Below, one piece after another: positions 57,196 through 64,000 of a stretch of DNA of 64,000 nt. The notes below the pieces were generated by a model. It searched no databases. It saw nothing but the letters and a program-made list of their open reading frames with translations, and was not told where the DNA came from. The stretch comes from Cytobacillus suaedae (lineage in GTDB: Bacteria > Bacillota > Bacilli > Bacillales > Bacillaceae_L). The stretch is from assembly GCA_014960805.1 (NCBI GenBank), contig CP063163.1:3311001-3375000 (forward strand), read 5' to 3'. How positions within the stretch are numbered: position 1 is the first letter of the stretch; the number at the start of each line of letters is the position of its first letter. The position numbers and the translations under genes are program-made.

Positions 57196-58049
57196 TAGTC
57201 TGCATGAAAGAAAGGGTACGAACCTAAAATAGTTACAGAGCAACCAAGCGCTTCAAGTTCAGCGATAGCTCCTGGAACTAATATATCATCCAAAATAGCA
57301 TCTATATCAATGATAAAAAAGTAATTTCCTAATCCTGTTTTCATTGGTCGTGATTCAATTTTAGAGAGATTTAATTTTCTCCATGCAAATGCGGATAACA
57401 CTTGATGAAGAGCTCCTGCTTGGTCCGAAGGTAAGGTAATCATTAAGGTCGTCTTCTGACCTACTGGTGTAAGATTACTAGGAGATATCGGGTGGTTCTC
57501 CTTATGAAGTACAACAAAACGAGTATGGTTGTTCTGGTAATCATGAATGTCATTTCTTACGATTGTCAGACCGTACTCCTTAGCAGCTAATACATTTGCA
57601 ATCGCTGCTATATTCTCTTCAGGGTGTTCAGAAACATATTTGGCAGCTGCTGCCGTTGAAGTCATATACTCATAGTTTGCTTGATTAAACTGTCCATGCA
57701 AAAATTTGTGACACTGTGCTATCGCATGGGAATGTGAGTAAATATGGTTTACGTCATTCCAGCGCATTGTATTTGCTGGATGAACCATTAACTGCTGTCT
57801 AATTGGCACAGTTAGCTCCGCAACAATTCGTGCAGGCTTTTCATGAATTAAGTAATCTAGCGTTAAATTAACGGAACCCTCAATGGTATTTTCTAAAGGG
57901 ACTACAGCAACTTCAGCTTCTCCTGCCTGTATAGCATCCATGCACTCTGGTATCGTTTGATAGGCTATACCGACTTCGTTAGGGAACAATAGCTTAACCG
58001 CACTATCTGTAAATGTAGCTTTTGGCCCTAAAAAGGCAATCTTTCTCAT
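57195..58049 (-). CDS. pheA: Prephenate dehydratase PheA
   Basis: 284 residues. Converts prephenate to phenylpyruvate. Catalytic domain: KIAFLGPKATFTDSAVK, VPLENTIEGSVNLTLDYLI, and NNHTRFVVL with the conserved TRF. The ACT domain (about 200-275) carries GALHQVLSAFAWRKLNLSKIESRP, the phenylalanine-binding ESRP. Fourteen nt after pheB. Prephenate is also the donor for the ho5U pathway encoded at the other end of the window. Confidence 0.97.
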   Translation of the reverse strand: MRKIAFLGPKATFTDSAVKLLFPNEVGIAYQTIPECMDAIQAGEAEVAVVPLENTIEGSVNLTLDYLIHEKPARIVAELTVPIRQQLMVHPANTMRWNDVNHIYSHSHAIAQCHKFLHGQFNQANYEYMTSTAAAAKYVSEHPEENIAAIANVLAAKEYGLTIVRNDIHDYQNNHTRFVVLHKENHPISPSNLTPVGQKTTLMITLPSDQAGALHQVLSAFAWRKLNLSKIESRPMKTGLGNYFFIIDIDAILDDILVPGAIAELEALGCSVTILGSYPFFHAD

Positions 58050-58062
58050 TCATGCTTCCCCC

Positions 58063-58524
58063 TTAGGCCCCTGTCCCAAGGACATCAACTTTATCTATAA
58101 AATCTAGACGCTTTAGATTTGATAAGAGATCGGTAATATCTTCGGTCATACCAGCTGTATTTAAAGAAAGAGTAACATTTGCTTTTCCTCTTAATGGGAT
58201 TGTTTGATGAATCGTTAAAACATTACACCCTGCGGATGCAACAACACCTAATAACTGTGAAAGAGTTCCTGAACGGTCCTCTAAATGAAAAAAGAGTGTA
58301 ATAATTCTTTCTTTAACAACGGTATGAAAAGGAAACACAGTGTCCCGGTATTTATAATAAGCACTTCGACTTAAATCAACTATTTGAACTGCATCTGCCA
58401 CCGAGTTAGCCTTGCCACGGTCAAGTAATTCCTTTGCTTCAAGTGTTTTCTTTATGGCCTCTGGAAGAACATCCTCACGAACTAAATAAAATTTTTCATC
58501 TAACTTTTTCTGCTTGTTGTTCAA
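58063..58524 (-). CDS. pheB: ACT domain protein PheB
   Basis: 153 residues. N-terminal helices resembling a HTH ([29 protein letters not shown], about 35-63) precede an ACT domain (about 75-148, [33 protein letters not shown]). B. subtilis PheB was once called chorismate mutase, but it lacks that activity signature; a regulatory role is more likely (inference). Starts with TTG at 58524 after GGGGAT. First gene of pheB-pheA. Confidence 0.9.
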   Translation of the reverse strand: MNNKQKKLDEKFYLVREDVLPEAIKKTLEAKELLDRGKANSVADAVQIVDLSRSAYYKYRDTVFPFHTVVKERIITLFFHLEDRSGTLSQLLGVVASAGCNVLTIHQTIPLRGKANVTLSLNTAGMTEDITDLLSNLKRLDFIDKVDVLGTGA

Positions 58525-58550
58525 TTACTATCCCCACTTTCAAAGGGATA

Positions 58551-58579
58551 AGAAAAGGCACTGTCTACGTGCCTTTTCT
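58551..58579 (-). terminator. Terminator between obg and pheB
   Basis: Perfect 11-bp stem AGAAAAGGCAC/GTGCCTTTTCT with a 7-nt loop. T-rich second arm (TTTTCTTAT) on the minus strand. It separates the spo0B-obg unit from pheB. Confidence 0.7.
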
Positions 58580-58585
58580 TGATCT

Positions 58586-59896
<1,311 letters not shown>

Positions 59897-59902
59897 TTAT
59901 GT

Positions 59903-60448
59903 TTAAGAATCTTGAACTCTTAACACAACAAGCATTTCATCTGTTTGCACTTGAAAATCTAAAACTTGAAAGAAGCTTTCTTCGGATTGTTTTGAAGTAA
60001 ACCAATTTCTAACTACTTCTCCATCTGTTATTATTCCACTAAAGTCAAAAAAGAAACGGAGCTCGTCATTAAAAGTCTCTACCGATATGCTTAGATTATT
60101 ATCAGTGTTACAATCGATCGAATGGTCTAACAAAGAAAAAAACTCAATACACCAATTATGTAATGAATCATCATACTTAGAACAGTCTTTTACATCGCCT
60201 ACTATTTCGTACTCAAGACGAAAATGATGCTGTTCCCAATTGTATGTCATCAACAGTTCGGCAAACTTTTGCATTTTTAAGTTAGTTAAATGTGATTCAT
60301 TCTGAGATTCATGAACAATCTCTTCGATTATTTCTTTGACTCTGTCTATTTTATTTAGAGATAGATTACCCTTTAATAATTGAATTTTATTTAGCCAATC
60401 ATGTCTTGAATGGCTTAAAACGTCAACAACATTCCATTCTTTTTTCAT
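59903..60448 (-). CDS. spo0B: Sporulation initiation phosphotransferase Spo0B
   Basis: 181 residues. The helical hairpin carries the phosphorylated histidine in LSHSRHDWLNKIQLLKGNL (His16 here; His30 in B. subtilis, so the N-terminus is shorter). The C-terminal half (about 75-180) is the degenerate ATPase-like alpha/beta domain, without ATP motifs. It passes phosphate from Spo0F to Spo0A. ATG at 60448 (MKKEWNVVDV). Gene order rpmA-spo0B-obg is as in B. subtilis. Confidence 0.95.
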   Translation of the reverse strand: MKKEWNVVDVLSHSRHDWLNKIQLLKGNLSLNKIDRVKEIIEEIVHESQNESHLTNLKMQKFAELLMTYNWEQHHFRLEYEIVGDVKDCSKYDDSLHNWCIEFFSLLDHSIDCNTDNNLSISVETFNDELRFFFDFSGIITDGEVVRNWFTSKQSEESFFQVLDFQVQTDEMLVVLRVQDS

Positions 60449-60544
60449 TAGCAGTTCTCCAAATCATAAGAATCTTATCTGAAAAAATTATAACAAACAT
60501 TGTTAAATATGACTAATAATACTTAGTTTTACCAATATTGAAAG

Positions 60545-60583
60545 GCAAAAAAGAAAACCCTAACCAGAAAAGGTTAGAGTTTT
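60545..60583 (-). terminator. Terminator after rpmA
   Basis: Stem AAAACTCTAACC/GGTTAGGGTTTT (60572-60583, 60554-60565), one G-T pair, followed by CTTTTTTGCC on the minus strand. It separates rplU-prp-rpmA from spo0B. Confidence 0.85.
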
Positions 60584-60595
60584 TCTTTAAAGAGC

Positions 60596-60898
<303 letters not shown>

Positions 60899-61231
60899 CT
60901 ACTTTTTTGAGATTTTAATGTATTGTCCGTAATCATTTTCGATGGTTTGTAAGGAAATTAACATTCCTTCTAAAAGGAGTTGTACCCTCTCATTTGTGTT
61001 TTCTTCCAAATCGGTTGGAATCACACAGCGGAGAAAGCCACCCTCGCCACCCTGTTCAATATCAGGATTTATTTTAGTTAAGGCTAATATAGCATTAATA
61101 GCACCAATCGAAACTGCTGATACACCAGCACAAACAATATCTGAACCATGCTTTGCAAAGTTAGCATGTCCACTGATTGTAAACGATTCAATATGCCCAT
61201 TATTTAGGCGATCTATCGTTACTTTAATCAT
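60899..61231 (-). CDS. prp: Ribosomal-processing cysteine protease Prp (YsxB)
   Basis: 110 residues. Catalytic His in ISGHANFAKHGSD (His22) and Cys in DIVCAGVSAVSI (Cys34). It removes the L27 N-terminal extension, which is required for active ribosomes in S. aureus. Located between rplU and rpmA with gaps of 9 and 12 nt. Confidence 0.95.
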   Translation of the reverse strand: MIKVTIDRLNNGHIESFTISGHANFAKHGSDIVCAGVSAVSIGAINAILALTKINPDIEQGGEGGFLRCVIPTDLEENTNERVQLLLEGMLISLQTIENDYGQYIKISKK

Positions 61232-61240
61232 TGTATGACC

Positions 61241-61549
61241 TTACGCGTTGATTTTTTCAATAACAACTTTAGTGTAAGGTTGACGGTGACCTTGTTTACG
61301 ACGGTAGTTTTTCTTAGCTTTGTATTTGAAAACAGTGATCTTCTTAGCACGACCATGTTTTTCAAGTTTAGCAGTAACAGTAGCTCCTTCAACAGTTGGA
61401 GTTCCAACTTTAACGTTGTCTCCACCTACGAATAAAACTTTGTCAAAAGTAACTGTTCCACCTTGTTCAACGTCAAGCTTCTCGATGTAGATCTCTTGAC
61501 CTTCTTGAACTTTGATTTGTTTTCCACCAGTTTCAATAATTGCGTACAT
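61241..61549 (-). CDS. rplU: 50S ribosomal protein L21
   Basis: 102 residues. [25 protein letters not shown] and the C-terminal [22 protein letters not shown] are complete. It binds 23S rRNA next to L20. RBS AGGAGGTGC; controlled by the leader upstream. Confidence 0.98.
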   Translation of the reverse strand: MYAIIETGGKQIKVQEGQEIYIEKLDVEQGGTVTFDKVLFVGGDNVKVGTPTVEGATVTAKLEKHGRAKKITVFKYKAKKNYRRKQGHRQPYTKVVIEKINA

Positions 61550-61555
61550 AATTGC

Positions 61556-61660
61556 ACCTCCTATAATTTGGACTAAGACTCGCCAACGACAGGCGCTTCC
61601 AATGGGAAATCTTATTACCTGAGCTGAGCGGTTGTAGCAATGGGTGCTACAAACAATAAC
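61556..61660 (-). promoter_or_regulatory. L21 leader RNA (ribosomal protein autoregulation)
   Basis: The stretch between promoter and rplU contains two hairpins: GTAGCACCCATTGCTAC, then a GATTTCCCATTGGAAGC / CGCCTGTCGTTGGCG-like pair close to the RBS. Placement, size and the AGTCTTAGTCC segment resemble the L21 leader known from Firmicutes; feedback binding by L21 is inference. Confidence 0.8.
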
Positions 61661-61666
61661 ATCAAA

Positions 61667-61695
61667 ATGTTACCACTAATACTATGCAATGTCAA
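61667..61695 (-). promoter_or_regulatory. Sigma-A promoter of rplU-prp-rpmA
   Basis: TTGACA (61690-61695), 17-nt spacer, TAACAT (61667-61672), just upstream of the L21 leader. Confidence 0.75.
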
Positions 61696-61720
61696 TAAGT
61701 AATACTAGATTAACAACATG

Positions 61721-61747
61721 TAAAATAGAGGCAATCATATGCCTCTA
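61721..61747 (-). terminator. Terminator after the RNase E/G gene
   Basis: Perfect 8-bp stem TAGAGGCA/TGCCTCTA (61726-61733, 61740-61747) followed by TTTTACATG on the minus strand. Confidence 0.8.
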
Positions 61748-61767
61748 CCAGTGACAACTATTATAGT

Positions 61768-63225
61768 TTACAGTAATTTAAGCCGTTCTTCAATCTCTTT
61801 TTTAGATCCTACATGGCGAATTGTATATTCACGATCTATTGTTTTTTGACTAGTTAGGTATATCGCTATATTCAACGTTTCTTCTAACCTTGTTTTATGT
61901 ACATCTTTTTCTCCTGAAATACACCTTATTATAGGTTCAGGTGCCTCTATCCAGACCGCCTCATAGTCCTTACCTTTTAGTTCCCATAGTTCTCTTTCGA
62001 TTTTATAAGCAATGGACTCTACAGATAATACATTGCCTGTTCCTTCACACACGGAACAAGGTGAACAAAGGATCTCATTCACCGTTTGGTAAATTTTTTT
62101 TCTAGTTAATTCTACTAAACCTAACTTTGTAAACCCAAGAACCCTCGTTTCATTAGGATCTGCTCGTAATGCCACTTTGAAGGTATCTAACACCTGATGT
62201 TTATCTTCTTGAAACCTCATGTTAATAAAATCAACCACTATAATACCGCCAATATCTCGTAACCGAATTTGTCGCGCCACTTCTTGTGCAGCTTCTAAAT
62301 TGGTTTTTAATATGGTTTCCCTTAAGTTAGATTTCCCATGAAATTTACCGGAATTGACATCGATAACAGTCATCGCTTCCGTACTTTCAATCATAAGAGA
62401 ACCGCCATTATCTAATACAATTGTTTTATTTAGACACTTTTCTATTTCATTCTCCACGCCATAAAAGGACAATATGTTTTCATTTCGGTTATATGTGTTT
62501 ATTGTTATATTGTCCACCATTAATTTAAGCCTTTGAGAGTAAGAAAAATTATCCACAATTATTTCTTTAATTTGTCCCTCTTTTACCAAAGTACCTATTC
62601 TTTCTTCAATGCTACTTTTTTCGAATAAAAGACTTGGAGTTTTCTGTTTACCTCTTATTTTTAACATGGTTTCATATTTACTCCGGAGGAAGGACAATTC
62701 ATTTAGAACTATATCCTCGTGTTGTTTTTCACTCGAGGTACGTATAATAAGCCCTTCATTCTCATTACAATGAGACGATGCCAATGTTTGCCACTTAATT
62801 CGTTCTTGCTCATTTCTAATTTTTCTTGATACTGAGACAGTCTTACCTTCAGGCTGATAGATTATGTAATCACCTTGGAGTTCAATTATTCTTGTAAGTT
62901 TGGGTCCTTTTAGTTCACTACTGTCCTTTATTACCTGTACTATTACTTCTTCGCCTTGATGAATTAATTGCGATATTCGCTTATCTTTATTTGGATTAAG
63001 ATAGGAAGGAAATTCATCTATTGGTAAATATCCATTTTTATCACTACCTATGTCTACAAATGCCGCTTCCATTCCTGGAATGACATCAATCACTCTTCCA
63101 GAATATATATTTCCCACCAAGCTTTCTCGGGTAGGCTGTGAAAGGATCAATTGTTCAACTTTATTATTTTTTATGACTGCTCCACGTTTTTCTGATGAAT
63201 TCATATTCAGTAATAGTATGCTCAA
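61768..63225 (-). CDS. rng: Ribonuclease E/G family protein
   Basis: 485 residues. N-terminal S1 domain (GNIYSGRVIDVIPGMEAAFVDIG, about 38-125). The catalytic aspartates lie in TVIDVNSGKF and GGIIVVDFINMRFQED. The zinc-link dimer motif is in CSPCSVCEGTGNV. No long C-terminal scaffold, so RNase G-like rather than E. B. subtilis lacks this enzyme and uses RNase Y; many other bacilli carry it at this position. TTG start at 63225 with GAGGT upstream, 59 nt after spoIVFB. Confidence 0.93.
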   Translation of the reverse strand: MSILLLNMNSSEKRGAVIKNNKVEQLILSQPTRESLVGNIYSGRVIDVIPGMEAAFVDIGSDKNGYLPIDEFPSYLNPNKDKRISQLIHQGEEVIVQVIKDSSELKGPKLTRIIELQGDYIIYQPEGKTVSVSRKIRNEQERIKWQTLASSHCNENEGLIIRTSSEKQHEDIVLNELSFLRSKYETMLKIRGKQKTPSLLFEKSSIEERIGTLVKEGQIKEIIVDNFSYSQRLKLMVDNITINTYNRNENILSFYGVENEIEKCLNKTIVLDNGGSLMIESTEAMTVIDVNSGKFHGKSNLRETILKTNLEAAQEVARQIRLRDIGGIIVVDFINMRFQEDKHQVLDTFKVALRADPNETRVLGFTKLGLVELTRKKIYQTVNEILCSPCSVCEGTGNVLSVESIAYKIERELWELKGKDYEAVWIEAPEPIIRCISGEKDVHKTRLEETLNIAIYLTSQKTIDREYTIRHVGSKKEIEERLKLL

Positions 63226-63284
63226 AATAAGAACCTCACTTCTTTATCTCTTACCGATAATTAAACAGATAATTAGAAGCGAGG

Positions 63285-64000
63285 TCAATATGGATAGATT
63301 AAATCTCCAACCGGTTCTGTAGTCCGCTTTTCACTAAAGTAGGCGTGTAACACTTCGTTTTCATCAAGTGGTACATGATGTTTACCTTGTTTATTGATAA
63401 TAATTGAATGTTTATTTCCCCGACAAAACTTAACAAGTACCTGTTGTATTGTTTCTTTTTCATCAACAATTAAAGGTGTTACCTTTTGAATCTGAGATGC
63501 TTCTCCATAATACCGTTCTAGTAAAAACCTCATAAACACAAAATGACGTTGTCTCCATTCCATTACAATTGAAAAGAGCAAAAACGAAACAATCATCCAT
63601 AAATGAAGTTGAGAAGGTGAGAAATACAAAACAGCAAGTATAAATAGACCAACACCTATAATTGACGATTGTATGGTCATCTTATGTGCATCATTAAAAG
63701 GTTTTATCAAAGAAAATAATAATAGTACAAGTTTCCCACCATCTAAAGGCCAGATCGGAAGTAAATTAAATAACAAAATAACTAAATTGTGAAAAATGAA
63801 CAAGTCTAGTGTTTCTAGGGAAATAATAGAAAGTGCATAAAGAAGATAGCCTATTAGGATAAGGAATATATGTGTGATAGGCCCAGCTAAAATAACAATC
63901 AACTCTTCTTTAATGGGACGGTTTCCATGCTCATCCATTTCGGCCACTCCTCCAAAAGGGAGTAGCTGAATTTTTTTTATTCTCCATGAAAAAAAATGGG
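63285..64000 (-). CDS. spoIVFB: Stage IV sporulation protein FB, pro-sigma-K protease (N-terminus outside the window)
   Basis: At least 238 residues; the frame is open to the window edge (HFFSWRIKKIQLLPFGGVAEMDEHG continues the GTG at 63947, which is therefore not a start). S2P-type metalloprotease: the HExxH helix is outside, but the third zinc ligand region LPIWPLDGGK is inside. Membrane segments about every 25 residues, then a C-terminal CBS-like domain (TPLIVDEKETIQQVLVKFCRG). It cuts pro-sigma-K in the mother cell and is held by SpoIVFA and BofA. Confidence 0.93.
   Translation of the reverse strand, partial: HFFSWRIKKIQLLPFGGVAEMDEHGNRPIKEELIVILAGPITHIFLILIGYLLYALSIISLETLDLFIFHNLVILLFNLLPIWPLDGGKLVLLLFSLIKPFNDAHKMTIQSSIIGVGLFILAVLYFSPSQLHLWMIVSFLLFSIVMEWRQRHFVFMRFLLERYYGEASQIQKVTPLIVDEKETIQQVLVKFCRGNKHSIIINKQGKHHVPLDENEVLHAYFSEKRTTEPVGDLIYPY

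Overview
The window is a stretch of the chromosome of a low-GC, endospore-forming member of the Bacillaceae. Gene order closely follows the greA-to-spoIVFB segment known from Bacillus subtilis. Sporulation genes (rsfA-like, spoVB, bofC, safA, spo0B, spoIVFB), T-box leaders, a 6S RNA of the BsrA type and an L21 leader all fit. It is not B. subtilis itself: it carries an RNase E/G, a YczE-like membrane gene before cymR, an ammonia-dependent-type nadE beside safA, and its own family of palindromic repeats. Nearly all genes lie on the minus strand; rarA, the rsfA-like gene, the SH3b amidase, spoVB, yrzE, nifS and niaR are on the plus strand.

Layout. 1-6.4 kb: 5' end of a class B penicillin-binding protein, greA, udk, the tRNA wobble-uridine hydroxylation and methylation genes trhP2, trhP1 and trmR, then mltG. 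6.1-12.5 kb: yrzB-ruvX-ireB, alaS with a complete T-box leader, an AI-2E family exporter, two very small genes and yrrD. 12.5-18.5 kb: recD2, a TPR protein, mnmA, its cysteine desulfurase, cymR and a membrane gene abutting cymR. 19.3-26.7 kb: rarA, rsfA-like, tcdA, 6S RNA, aspS, hisS with a T-box. 26.8-36.3 kb: SH3b amidase, dtd, rel, apt, recJ, lapA-like, a cation exporter. 36.4-42.7 kb: secDF, comN, two membrane proteins, spoVB, yrzE. 42.7-48 kb: yajC, tgt, queA, yrzS, ruvB, ruvA, bofC. 48.3-57.2 kb: a YhcN-type lipoprotein, nadE, safA and the NAD locus nadA-nadC-nadB / nifS-niaR around a probable NiaR operator. 57-64 kb: pheA-pheB, obg, spo0B, rpmA-prp-rplU with leader, RNase E/G and truncated spoIVFB.

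How the genes work together. Translation dominates: three aminoacyl-tRNA synthetases, the ho5U/mo5U34 pathway, 2-thiouridine (desulfurase plus MnmA), t6A cyclisation (TcdA), queuosine (Tgt, QueA), D-aminoacyl-tRNA deacylation and the stringent response enzyme Rel with Apt. A second theme is DNA repair (RecD2, RarA, RecJ, RuvAB), a third is NAD biosynthesis under NiaR, and a fourth is sporulation.

I found no mobile element with a transposase, no CRISPR array, no prophage and no defence island. The most interesting unexplained signal is a family of six intergenic palindromic repeats (about 120-185 bp) whose stems differ between copies by compensatory changes, so pairing is kept. Other points worth attention are a hairpin whose 3' arm carries the ribosome binding site of the penicillin-binding protein gene, and the YczE-like gene apparently co-transcribed with cymR.
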